Of a stretch of 64,000 nt of DNA, positions 22,012 to 30,077 are shown in pieces. Position 1 is the first letter of the stretch. The number at the start of each line of letters is the position of its first letter. Under the pieces are notes generated by a model that was not told the DNA's origin, searched no databases, and saw only the letters and a list, made by a program, of their open reading frames with translations. Source of the stretch: Paenibacillus uliginis N3/975 (lineage in GTDB: Bacteria > Bacillota > Bacilli > Paenibacillales > Paenibacillaceae); assembly GCF_900177425.1 (NCBI RefSeq), contig NZ_LT840184.1:1453487-1517486 (forward strand), in the 5' to 3' direction. A program made the translations under genes and the position numbers.

Positions 22012-24669
22012 TTAAATCGACTGTCCTTGTGCTCTTAACTTCTTACGCGTGCTGAGCTTCGCAAGCTCCACAACGATTAGTGGAACGATGGAGAGAATCG
22101 TGACAATCACCCAGTGCGTGAAGCTTAGGGAAACGATTTGGAAGATCTCCATCAGTGTAGGAATAATCGCAATTCCGAATATAATCGCAATGGAGAGCAT
22201 CGCGCACCAGAACAACGAACGGTTGGACATGAATCCAATCGTAAAGATCGATTGGGTGTTGCTTCTCACATTGAAGATATGAACAACGGAGGACCAGCCC
22301 AAGATAACAAAGGCCATCGTTTGTCCAACTTCATGTGAAGTCGATACTTGATCCGAAATGTGAACAAACTTTCCGACATAGAAGCCAAGCAATGTCAATA
22401 CCGTATAGAGTGATGCTTGAAGCGCAATCTTCTTGCCTAATCCGTTCGAGAAGATGCCTGCATTCTTAGAAATCGGCTTCTGACGCATTGTATCCGGCTC
22501 CATCTTCTCACGGCTCAAGCAGAAGCCTGGAATCCCATCCGCGACAACGTTAATCAAGAGTAATTGGATGGCGATAACCGGAAGCCCCCAGCCAAACGCA
22601 ACTGCAATAATCATGATCATAATCTCGGAGAAGTTACAGCTAAGCAAGAAATAGAGTGTCTTGCGGATATTCTCATATACGCGTCTGCCTTCTGCAACTG
22701 CATCGACAATCGTTGCAAAGTTATCATCCGTAAGAACCATATCGGAAGCGCTCTTCGCTACATCCGTTCCGGTGATACCCATCGCCGTACCGACATCTGC
22801 CGCCTTCAAGGCTGGAGCATCATTTACGCCGTCTCCAGTCATGGCTACCACTTCTCCGTTAGCCTGCCAAGCTTGTACGATACGAATCTTGTCTTCAGGT
22901 GAAACACGACCATATACAGAGATATGACGTACCTTTTGCTTCAACTCTACATCGGACATACGCTCAAGCTCAGCTCCAGAGATGGCAAGATCCCCTTCTT
23001 TCAAAATACCAATCTCGCGCGCAATCGCCGATGCAGTAGCCATATGGTCACCTGTGATCATGACCGTCTTGATGCCTGCATCCATCGCAGCTTGTACCGC
23101 AGCCTTGCTCTCCGGACGAGGAGGGTCGATCATGCCGACCAATCCCGCAAAGCGAAGGCCCTGCTCCAGCTCAGCAGCATCCAGCTGCTCTGGGAGCTCC
23201 CCATAATGCTTGTACCCCAGCGCTAGAACACGCAGCGCTTGCTCTGCGAACTGATCATGCACCTCATTCGCTCGAGCCTGATACTCATTAGTGCACGATG
23301 CATGAGGGTCTAGCGGAATACGGTCGAAGGCGCCCTTCGTAATGGAGATATATCCGTCCTCCGTGCGATGTACCGTCGTCATAAGCTTGCGTGAGGAATC
23401 GAATGGTAGCTCATGCACGCGAGGATACTTCGCCTCAAGCTCGGACTTCTTCGTTCCCTTTTGATGCAGCAAACGAATAATCGCAGTCTCTGTTGGATCT
23501 CCAATGATGGTTTCTTCGCCATTATTGAGTTCAATCGATGCATTGCTCGCAAGACTGAACATCGTGAGCAACTCAGTTTCTGTATCATTAAACGCTTCTG
23601 TATCTGCCTTCGGTTCGTGAGACACAGCCCAGACCTGCTTAATTGTCATCTGGTTCTGCGTCAACGTTCCAGTCTTGTCAGAACAGATAACCGACGCACT
23701 TCCCAATGCTTCTACCGCTGGAATGCGGCGAATGATCGCATTTTTGCGAACCATGTTTTGAATACCAAAGGCTAGCGTAACCGTTACAATAACCGGCAGT
23801 GTCTCCGGAACGGCCGCTACCGCCAAGGATACCGCCGTCATCAGCATCTCCATGATCGTCTCTCCATGGAGAAGACCAATACCAAAGATGATGACACCAG
23901 ATACGACCGCTACCAAACTCAGCTTCTTGCCAAGTTCTATCAGACGCTGCTGGAGTGGCGTCTTGGACTTCTTCGTGTTGTTGAGAAGAGAAGCGATCTT
24001 CCCCATCTCTGTCTCCATCCCGGTTGCTACTACTACAGCTCTGCCACGGCCATTCGTAACCAAGCAACCGGAGAAGAGCATATTGACTCGATCCCCTAGC
24101 GGATCGGACTCTTTCACCTCTGCCTGTGCATTCTTCTCGGATGGAACACTCTCTCCCGTCAAGGCCGATTCCTCAACGAGCAGGTTGGAACTCTCTATAA
24201 GACGGGCGTCTGCAGGAATCATGTCTCCTGCTTCCACCATGATAATATCGCCTGGAACTAGCTCCTTCGAATTGATGGGCTGCAAGATTCCATCTCGTAC
24301 AACCTTTGCTGCAGGCGTATTCATATTCTTAAGTGCATCAAGCGCCTTCTCTGCACTAAGCTCTTGCCTGATGCCAAGCACGGCGTTTAAGGCTACGATT
24401 GCGATGATCACGAGCGGCTCCGCATAGCCATGCCCTTCCGTAACCGCTAGATATGTCGATATCAATGCTGCTACCAACAAGATTATCGTCGTTACCTCAG
24501 AAAATTGATGCAGCAGCTTGGCTCCAATGCCCTCTTTTTTCTCCTCTTCGAACTCATTGTAGCCCTTCTGCTGCAGCACCTCTGCTGCCTGCTTGCTGCT
24601 AAGGCCATTCTCTCTATTTGTCTTAAGCGCCTTAAAGATATCCTCCAGTTTTCTCTCCATCCACTTCAT
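22012..24669 (-). CDS. Cation-transporting P-type ATPase, probable Ca2+ type
   Basis: A membrane pump of 885 residues. Visible motifs are the A-domain ALTGES, the M4 motif VPETLPVIV, the phosphorylation site SDKTGTLTQNQ, the N-domain KGAFDRI and the hinge TGDGVNDAPALKAADVG; the C-terminal six-helix bundle follows. The size, the N-terminal 'GLSSKQAAEVLQQKGYNEF' and the P-E-x-L-P M4 motif place it with bacterial P2A-type calcium ATPases. ATG 24669 is chosen because AGAGAGGTG stands 6-8 bases upstream; the GTG at 24678 overlaps that site. The tetR gene lies 26 bases upstream on the same strand, so the two form an operon under the operator at 25296. Mg2+ or Mn2+ transport cannot be excluded. Confidence 0.93.
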   Translation of the reverse strand: MKWMERKLEDIFKALKTNRENGLSSKQAAEVLQQKGYNEFEEEKKEGIGAKLLHQFSEVTTIILLVAALISTYLAVTEGHGYAEPLVIIAIVALNAVLGIRQELSAEKALDALKNMNTPAAKVVRDGILQPINSKELVPGDIIMVEAGDMIPADARLIESSNLLVEESALTGESVPSEKNAQAEVKESDPLGDRVNMLFSGCLVTNGRGRAVVVATGMETEMGKIASLLNNTKKSKTPLQQRLIELGKKLSLVAVVSGVIIFGIGLLHGETIMEMLMTAVSLAVAAVPETLPVIVTVTLAFGIQNMVRKNAIIRRIPAVEALGSASVICSDKTGTLTQNQMTIKQVWAVSHEPKADTEAFNDTETELLTMFSLASNASIELNNGEETIIGDPTETAIIRLLHQKGTKKSELEAKYPRVHELPFDSSRKLMTTVHRTEDGYISITKGAFDRIPLDPHASCTNEYQARANEVHDQFAEQALRVLALGYKHYGELPEQLDAAELEQGLRFAGLVGMIDPPRPESKAAVQAAMDAGIKTVMITGDHMATASAIAREIGILKEGDLAISGAELERMSDVELKQKVRHISVYGRVSPEDKIRIVQAWQANGEVVAMTGDGVNDAPALKAADVGTAMGITGTDVAKSASDMVLTDDNFATIVDAVAEGRRVYENIRKTLYFLLSCNFSEIMIMIIAVAFGWGLPVIAIQLLLINVVADGIPGFCLSREKMEPDTMRQKPISKNAGIFSNGLGKKIALQASLYTVLTLLGFYVGKFVHISDQVSTSHEVGQTMAFVILGWSSVVHIFNVRSNTQSIFTIGFMSNRSLFWCAMLSIAIIFGIAIIPTLMEIFQIVSLSFTHWVIVTILSIVPLIVVELAKLSTRKKLRAQGQSI

Positions 24670-24695
24670 CAAATGCACCTCTCTTTAAATGATTT

Positions 24696-25271
24696 CTATT
24701 GTCCCCAAAGTCGAATTAACATCTCAATGAGCGTCTCCTTTTTGATATCCAGTCGGACAGGATGTCCGTAACATTCGGCTTTCATCTTTTCAAGAATGAT
24801 GGCCATGAGCACGCTGTTCGCAATCATGGCGATGGCCTGCAGCTCTTCCTCTGGAATCGAGTCATCTGCCATCTTCGCAAGTTCCTTTTCCAACTCCTCC
24901 GTGATGTATTCAAAGATCGACGGATACATGAATTCGAGCTCTTTGCTACCTTTTTCCTTAATGGTGACCAAGAAAAAGTCCTTATGGCTTTCGTAAATAT
25001 GATTGATGAAATCAATCTTCGCCAGCAATAGCTCTCGGATGTTCTCATGATCGGTATGGAAAAAGGTGTCGACCTCTGTCTTAACCAAGCTCATCTGCTG
25101 TTCAAGTGCCTCATGTATAAGTTCATCTTTTCCCTTAAAGTGCTTAAATATAGTCGCTTCATTCACAGAAGCTTGTATGGCGATACATTTCGTGGTGGTT
25201 CCCTTAAAACCGTGGAGCGCCATATGTTCAAGAGCAGCTGACATAATTTTATCTCTCGTTGTCAGTTTCAT
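24696..25271 (-). CDS. TetR/AcrR-family transcriptional regulator
   Basis: A 191-residue protein with an N-terminal helix-turn-helix: 'ALEHMALHGFKGTTTKCIAIQASVNEATIFKHFKGKDEL'. The C-terminal ligand domain is helical without a signature. A strong AGGAGG precedes the ATG. It heads the operon with the P-type ATPase, so it probably represses itself and the pump through the palindrome just upstream. The inducing ligand is unknown. Confidence 0.92.
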   Translation of the reverse strand: MKLTTRDKIMSAALEHMALHGFKGTTTKCIAIQASVNEATIFKHFKGKDELIHEALEQQMSLVKTEVDTFFHTDHENIRELLLAKIDFINHIYESHKDFFLVTIKEKGSKELEFMYPSIFEYITEELEKELAKMADDSIPEEELQAIAMIANSVLMAIILEKMKAECYGHPVRLDIKKETLIEMLIRLWGQ

Positions 25272-25295
25272 TGCTCATCCTCCTCTCTTATTTGA

Positions 25296-25313
25296 CAAGC
25301 AAGTACTTACTTG
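25296..25313. promoter_or_regulatory. Palindromic operator upstream of tetR/ATPase
   Basis: CAAGCAAGTACTTACTTG is an 18-base palindrome, centred on AGTACT, with one mismatched pair. It lies 25 bases before the tetR start. Size and position are those of a TetR-family autorepression site. Confidence 0.65.
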
Positions 25314-25421
25314 ATATTTAGTTTACGAATATGTACCCATGGTGACTATGATCTACATCACGCGCATTGTTGGAAACTCTCGAGTTGGTTAATGCCAAAA
25401 GTCCCCATATTATACAGAAAA

Positions 25422-25468
25422 GTACCCTATAGGTAGACTTTTTTTTACATGTCCACTCTATAGGGTAC
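25422..25468. repeat. Perfect 11-base inverted repeat
   Basis: GTACCCTATAG (25422-25432) and CTATAGGGTAC (25458-25468) are perfect inverted copies separated by 25 bases that include a T8 run. The repeat sits in the gap between tetR and the araC remnant. It may be a pair of operator half-sites of a lost regulator or a mobile-element relic. Confidence 0.5.
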
Positions 25469-25526
25469 CCTTTATTTTTTGCGTTGAAGGGTTGGAAAGA
25501 CCCCTATTTATTGTTCAGCTTGATGT

Positions 25527-25681
25527 TCAGCTTTTTGTCAGGCGTTGCCGGTATTCTGTCGGTGTCAAATAAACAAAGCGTTTAAACAATTCAGAAAATC
25601 TTCCGGCACTTTGATAGCCTACTGTCCGGGCGATTTCGTTAATAGACAGATCCGTTTTTGTAAGTAACTGTTCTGCTTCAG
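25527..25681 (-). pseudogene. AraC-family regulator, C-terminal remnant
   Basis: Reading leftwards gives 'EQLLTKTDLSINEIARTVGY' then 'QSAGRFSELFKRFVYLTPTEYRQRL' and a stop. This is the second helix-turn-helix of an AraC protein. Everything upstream is lost at the junction near 25681, where plus-strand ABC-transporter sequence begins. Confidence 0.85.
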
Positions 25682-26188
25682 ACGATTTCTATGGTGGACC
25701 AGGATGTTTTTCTGTTTAACGATACCATTCTAAACAATATCCGTTATGCGAAACCGGAAGCCACGGAACAAGAGGTTATTGCGGCAGCGAAGGAAGCGGG
25801 CTGCCATGCATTCATTGAAAAGCTGGAGCATGGCTACTATACGGTGGCCGGAGAAAACGGCAATAAGTTCTCCGGCGGCGAGAGACAGCGAATATCTATA
25901 GCGCGCGCTATATTAAAGGACAGTCCTATTTTGTTGCTAGATGAAGCTACAGCGTCTTTGGATATAGAAAACGAATTGGCTGTAAAAGAAGCCATTAAAA
26001 ATCTTTTGAGAAAGAAAAAAACAGTCGTGATGATCGCCCATACGCTTTCCATTATTAAAAATGCAGACAAGATTTTGGTGATGGATGGAGGCAAAATGGC
26101 AGAAGGGGGAACTCATCAGGAGCTTCTCGAAAAAGGCGGGAAGTATGCGGCCATGTGGCATACGGAGTCCAAGCTAAGTATGGCCTAG
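25682..26188 (+). pseudogene. ABC exporter ATPase, C-terminal remnant
   Basis: Begins in the Q-loop (TISMVDQDVFLFNDTI), then has the signature FSGGERQRISIARAIL, Walker B ILLLDEATASLD and the H-loop IAHTLS. The transmembrane domain and Walker A are absent, so it cannot pump on its own. An ATG at 25691 could still initiate a 165-residue piece, but no ribosome binding site precedes it. It abuts the truncated divergent araC remnant. Confidence 0.88.
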
Positions 26189-26241
26189 TCCAAAAAAATG
26201 GGTTTGGGAAATCGCAATAAAAAATACTGTTAATAGAACAG

Positions 26242-26272
26242 TTGACTTTGACGTCGTGTCGTACTTTAAGGT
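26242..26272 (+). promoter_or_regulatory. MerR-type promoter with 19-base spacer
   Basis: TTGACT (26242-26247), 19 bases, then TAAGGT (26267-26272). The over-long spacer contains the interrupted dyad GACGTCGTGTCGTAC. This is the architecture of promoters activated by MerR proteins through DNA untwisting; here it would drive the merR gene itself. Confidence 0.6.
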
Positions 26273-26293
26273 GGTAATTGAAAGGAGGAAAAC

Positions 26294-27280
26294 ATGGAGC
26301 TCCAGACAATCAGCGAGGTTACAAAAAGCTATCAAATCTCAACAAGAACACTCAGATACTATGAGCAAATCGGACTGCTTCAGAGCTCGAAGAAAGAGGG
26401 ATACGCTTATCGCACCTATGATGAAGATTCGTTGAAAAGATTGGAACAAATATTGATCTTACGAAAGCTAAGAATTCCATTAAAAGAAATCCAGAGCGTT
26501 TTGCAAAGTAAGGAATCAAGGATAGCAATAGCTGTGTTTCAAGATAAGATCGAAGAACTATCCAATGAAATAACGGCATTGTCTGCGGTTAGGACAGTTT
26601 TGGAACAGTTTGTGATCGTTCTCAGAGATCAAACTGGGTTGGCAATGAATCTAGGATTTGCAGATGAAAAGATACGGCAGATGATTGAAACCCTCCCGGG
26701 AATAAAAACGAACTTAAAGGAGGAAGTAACCATGAATGATTTGAATATGGTCGACAATCAATTATCACAGCTAAAGGATGTAAGAATTGTGTATTTACCC
26801 CCATCTACAGTGGCCTCAATACAATTGGTAGGCGGTACACCGGAATATGATACAGGGGTAAAACTTCAACAATTTATGATTCAGACGAATCTTGCCAGTC
26901 TCAAGCTTGATCTACGTCATTATGGCTTTAACCATCCGAATGGAGTTAAACCTGACGGGTCTGACCATGGGTACGAAAGATGGGTCACCATTCCAGACGA
27001 TATGGAAGTAAATGAATCATTTGTTAAAAAGAAATTTCCTGGCGGTTTATATGCTGCCCATATGATACCTATGGGGAATTTCGAGGAATGGGGTTGGCTT
27101 ACCGAATGGGTTAATAACAACAGCAATGAATATGAGCCGAATTGGGGAGACCCAGATTGCATGAATGGCTCAATGGAAGAACATTTAAATTACATCAATC
27201 AATATAAATTGAGCAATGAAGAAATGGACAAAATCGTTCAATTGGATCTGCTTCTTCCAATTAAAACAAAGTTGAAATAG
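26294..27280 (+). CDS. MerR-family regulator with GyrI-like effector-binding domain
   Basis: A 328-residue protein. Residues 1-75 are a MerR winged helix (TISEVTKSYQISTRTLRYYEQIGLL, RRTYDEDSLKRL-type second helix), followed by a coiled-coil linker and, from about 155, an AraC/GyrI effector domain ('YLPPSTVASIQLVGG', 'HYGFNHPNG', 'YAAHMIPMGNFEEWGWLTEWV'). Such proteins sense amphipathic drugs (BmrR-like) and usually control an exporter; the neighbouring ABC exporter is now truncated, so the regulator may be orphaned. GGAGG precedes the ATG and a terminator follows. Confidence 0.9.
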   Translation: MELQTISEVTKSYQISTRTLRYYEQIGLLQSSKKEGYAYRTYDEDSLKRLEQILILRKLRIPLKEIQSVLQSKESRIAIAVFQDKIEELSNEITALSAVRTVLEQFVIVLRDQTGLAMNLGFADEKIRQMIETLPGIKTNLKEEVTMNDLNMVDNQLSQLKDVRIVYLPPSTVASIQLVGGTPEYDTGVKLQQFMIQTNLASLKLDLRHYGFNHPNGVKPDGSDHGYERWVTIPDDMEVNESFVKKKFPGGLYAAHMIPMGNFEEWGWLTEWVNNNSNEYEPNWGDPDCMNGSMEEHLNYINQYKLSNEEMDKIVQLDLLLPIKTKLK

Positions 27281-27303
27281 AACTATGGTTTACTTCGTAT
27301 TTC

Positions 27304-27331
27304 ACGCAACCTGTTAAGGGTTGCGTTTTTT
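27304..27331 (+). terminator. Rho-independent terminator of the merR gene
   Basis: ACGCAACC / GGTTGCGT stem with a short loop and a run of six Ts. It lies 24 bases behind the merR stop and directly in front of a group II intron 5' end. Confidence 0.88.
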
Positions 27332-27332
27332 A

Positions 27333-27470
27333 GTGTGCCACGAATGGCGATTAACTAGGTGGTGAAAGTCCACTGTGGGGGTTTGTAGTTACCAACCACT
27401 AGCCAAGAGCAAAGGTGTCCATCGCGAGGTGGAATCTGAAGGAAGCTGGAGGCCTGTGTACTCAAGGTTC
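27333..27470 (+). mobile_element. 5' fragment of a group II intron
   Basis: Starts with GTGTG at 27333, the conserved GUGYG 5' end of group II introns, and continues with domain I-like elements ('AGGTGGTGAAAGTCCACTGT', 'CCACTAGCCAAGAGCAAAGG', 'TGTCCATCGCGAGGTGGAAT', CTGAAGGAAGC). The homology breaks off around 27465; no maturase or domain V follows. It sits immediately after a terminator hairpin, the preferred landing site of class C bacterial group II introns. Confidence 0.7.
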
Positions 27471-27565
27471 TTGGTCGTATTGAATTTGTTTAGGCATTTT
27501 ACTTTTATCTCAATAATCCCCTTATTAATTCGAGGAAGAAAACCTTCCAATTGTCGGGATTGGAA

Positions 27566-27592
27566 AATAAAAAAAGACCGCCAATGGCGGCC
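27566..27592 (-). terminator. Rho-independent terminator for the SLH-GH18 gene
   Basis: On the minus strand GGCCGCCATTGGCGGTC forms a hairpin followed by seven Ts. It lies about 130 bases beyond the GH18 stop. Confidence 0.75.
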
Positions 27593-27724
27593 GGGAAGGC
27601 GCTTTTGACGGTTGTTGCCCTTATGCGAAAAACGAAATAGGAATCATAAAAAACCATAGGAACTGCTTGTACCGCGAATAAACGCTATCTCGTAACCCTG
27701 CGCGCTCGACAGATGGAGCGTAAG

Positions 27725-29347
27725 CTACCTGTTCGTATCCCGCCTTACAACTTCATAATCAGCAGCCGTGTAATTCCCCATATACCACAAGGAAACGCCG
27801 TGAAGTCCATAATACTTGGCCAGCCATATCTTGGCTTCGATGCTCTGTTCATCCTCGTACCAGATCAAATGATTGCCGCGTTCATCTTTAAAAGTAATTT
27901 TCTCTAAAAAGTAAGGATAGTCAAAAACTGACTTGCTGCCCGTCTTAGCTACCCGCTCCTCCACAAGCTTAATGGCCGGATTTTCAAGTACAACCGTTCC
28001 ATCTTTGCGTGTAATCCATTGATTCGCTTGCTTGGAGATCCCGAGAACCAGTTTATTCTTCGGAATATCCTTAAGCACAGTCTGGATTGTTTCATTGACT
28101 AATGGAAGCGGAGCCGAAGGCAGATCGCTCTCCAAATGCGTATAATCGTAAGCCATCACAATCACTTGATCTGCAATTGCGCCAATTTGGCGTAAGTCAT
28201 AACCTTTGTACCATTCCGTTGGAGGAACCGTTACCGATAGGGTGAGTCCATCAAGTTCCTGTCTTAATGCCTTCAGAAAGGCAACAAAATCAGACTGCTC
28301 TGATGAATTTTTCAATCCCTCAAAATCGATCGAGATCCCAGTAAATCCATACGGATTATTCTTCATCGTATCATGCACGGACTGGATAAAGGCCTTCTGC
28401 GCTGGGAGATCCTTCAGAAATTTGCTCAGCTTTTGATCCCTGTTATCGGAAAACACACTCAGCTCTTTCTGAACCTGATACTGATCAGCAATCTGGATGG
28501 CAGACTCCCAGCCGCTTGGTACCGAATAAAAACTATTATCCAGATCCAGAGCCGCTATGCCATCTGCCATGTAAGACAGCTCAGACCAACCGAATTTCAC
28601 TTCATTCAAGAACTGCATCTGCTGAGCCTGCTTGAAGGATTCAATAGCGTAGTAACCAATGCCTGCTACCTCGGTCTCCTTTATTCGCTCATTGATCATT
28701 CGTTCGATGATTACAGCGGCTTCTTTGCGTGTTAGCGATGCTTTCGGTCTGAATTTACCTGCTTCGTCGCCAACCATCATGCCGAGCTGGGCGCTGTAAT
28801 AGAGATCTGCTTGATAGCTTGAATCAATTTGAGTGGCATCTTTGAATTTTCGTTTGTCCGCCTCGGCCTTCCAGCCTGTCTGATTCCAGCTAGCTTGCTC
28901 CTGATCATCCAGTTTTTGAAGCAGCATACGACCGGTGAGTACAGCGACTTCTTCTCTTGTAATCTCTTGGGTAGGATTAAATCGGTTGTCCTTGATCATA
29001 AAATCAATTAGGTCTTGCTCATAAGCACTTTCAATATAAGGATACGACCAACGGTTCGGATCCCGCATATCTTGTAATTTCATGGTTTGGGTTGTGGAGG
29101 AGTCTACTTGAAGCGAAGCCATCAGCATTTTCACAAAAGCTTCTCTCGTAAGAACGGCATCTCCTTTAAACGTACCTTTTCCCATACCTGATATTACACC
29201 TAATGTGGATAACTTATAAATACTGCTGGCAGCCCAATCATTCGGAACGTCAGAAAATGCCTGCGTTTGTGCACTATATGCCATTGTACTGCCCGACCCT
29301 GCACAAAGCATGATAGCCATAGAAAATGCAACAATCTTTTTAAGCAT
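27725..29347 (-). CDS. S-layer-anchored GH18-family glycoside hydrolase
   Basis: A secreted protein of 540 residues. A signal peptide (MLKKIVAFSMAIMLCAGSGS) is followed by three SLH repeats: 'FSDVPNDWAASSIYKL..LTREAFVKML', 'RWSYPYIESAYEQDLI..ITREEVAVLTGRML' and 'ADLYYSAQLGMMVG..LTRKEAAVIIERMI'. SLH triplets bind pyruvylated cell-wall polymer and hold the enzyme on the surface. From about residue 235 comes a GH18 barrel of the YaaH/SpoVK-like branch with the catalytic strand FTGISIDFEG near residue 340, 'VIVMAYDYTH' and 'GVSLWYMGNY'. The substrate is probably a GlcNAc-containing glycan or peptidoglycan. AGGAGGG precedes the ATG. Confidence 0.92.
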   Translation of the reverse strand: MLKKIVAFSMAIMLCAGSGSTMAYSAQTQAFSDVPNDWAASSIYKLSTLGVISGMGKGTFKGDAVLTREAFVKMLMASLQVDSSTTQTMKLQDMRDPNRWSYPYIESAYEQDLIDFMIKDNRFNPTQEITREEVAVLTGRMLLQKLDDQEQASWNQTGWKAEADKRKFKDATQIDSSYQADLYYSAQLGMMVGDEAGKFRPKASLTRKEAAVIIERMINERIKETEVAGIGYYAIESFKQAQQMQFLNEVKFGWSELSYMADGIAALDLDNSFYSVPSGWESAIQIADQYQVQKELSVFSDNRDQKLSKFLKDLPAQKAFIQSVHDTMKNNPYGFTGISIDFEGLKNSSEQSDFVAFLKALRQELDGLTLSVTVPPTEWYKGYDLRQIGAIADQVIVMAYDYTHLESDLPSAPLPLVNETIQTVLKDIPKNKLVLGISKQANQWITRKDGTVVLENPAIKLVEERVAKTGSKSVFDYPYFLEKITFKDERGNHLIWYEDEQSIEAKIWLAKYYGLHGVSLWYMGNYTAADYEVVRRDTNR

Positions 29348-29565
29348 AATTCCCTCCTATTGTTCGCTTCTCCGATTGAAAACGTCTTGGTGACACGCTT
29401 GGTGAACGCCTTCAACTCCTTACTGTGGATTCACGTTACTGATTCTCATAGTCTTTCAGATTGCTAAGGCGAATTCAGATAAACCATCCACAGGCATCCT
29501 TATTCTACCATTCCAACCATCTTCTTTATAGTGCTTTTTTACAATGAAGAACCTTCTACTAAACT
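29348..29565. other. Intergenic region upstream of the SLH-GH18 gene
   Basis: Presumably holds the minus-strand promoter of the SLH-GH18 gene. I see no clear -35/-10 pair and no other gene. Confidence 0.3.
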
Positions 29566-29679
29566 TTAGATGAGCCTGGTAGCGCCCTGCTTGATGACCC
29601 GGCCCTGCTCCATCACAATGACCTGGTCCGTATGGCGGATCGTGGACAGCCGGTGGGCTATGACGATGATCGTCATTTT
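29566..29679 (-). pseudogene. ABC transporter ATPase, 3' remnant
   Basis: Minus-strand translation 'TIIVIAHRLSTIRHTDQVIV' then 'MEQGRVIKQGATRLI' and a stop. This is the H-loop and C terminus of an exporter-type ABC ATPase. No Walker A, Walker B or signature remains upstream. Confidence 0.85.
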
Positions 29680-29835
29680 TATGGTTAGATAGATACACCA
29701 AGGAACCAGTGATTTTGGTGTAATGAAAGAACGGATAGGTGTACGATTCAAAATTGAGACGAAAGGTGGATAGACGCGGGACAAGCGATCATTACAATAG
29801 AGGAAGAGAGACAGCCAAGAACTGGAGGAAATCAA

Positions 29836-29905
29836 ATGAGCTATGATTTGATGATTTTCGAGCTAAGGCGCCGAAGGAAAGGAAGTCGTTTATGGATGCT
29901 TAAAA
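29836..29905 (+). pseudogene. Remnant of a small hypothetical protein (MSYDLMxFE family)
   Basis: GGAGG and ATG open a frame MSYDLMIFEL; after a frameshift it continues KAPKERKSFMDA and stops. Bacterial proteins beginning MSYDLMVFxPxxAPxxRxxF are common hypothetical proteins. Only the first 25 residues are left. Confidence 0.5.
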
Positions 29906-29958
29906 CCAGCCGGCAAGGCGTGGATGAGGCGGTGCCATGTATAATTTCACAGTCTTTG

Positions 29959-29972
29959 TGAAACCGCTTCCA
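29959..29972 (+). promoter_or_regulatory. Candidate cre (CcpA) site upstream of GH85
   Basis: TGAAACCGCTTCCA matches the catabolite-repression consensus TGWAANCGNTNWCA at 13 of 14 positions. It lies about 105 bases before the endoglycosidase start, which suits carbon catabolite control. Confidence 0.6.
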
Positions 29973-30077
29973 TTTATTTTTTGAAAAAATGCTGGAACTG
30001 TCAGTCTGTACGTAACACTAGTCTCCATTGCCTCAAGTATGCAGAGGGCCAACATTACAACCTAGGAGGAAAGACCA

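Noticed and set aside
23852..24427. 191-codon plus-strand open frame inside the P-type ATPase gene
   Set aside because: It is antisense to a well-conserved domain, has no ribosome binding site and encodes Ser/Thr-rich low-complexity residues.
25691..26188. Functional stand-alone ABC ATPase
   Set aside because: Walker A is missing and the sequence starts abruptly in the Q-loop at a junction with truncated araC.
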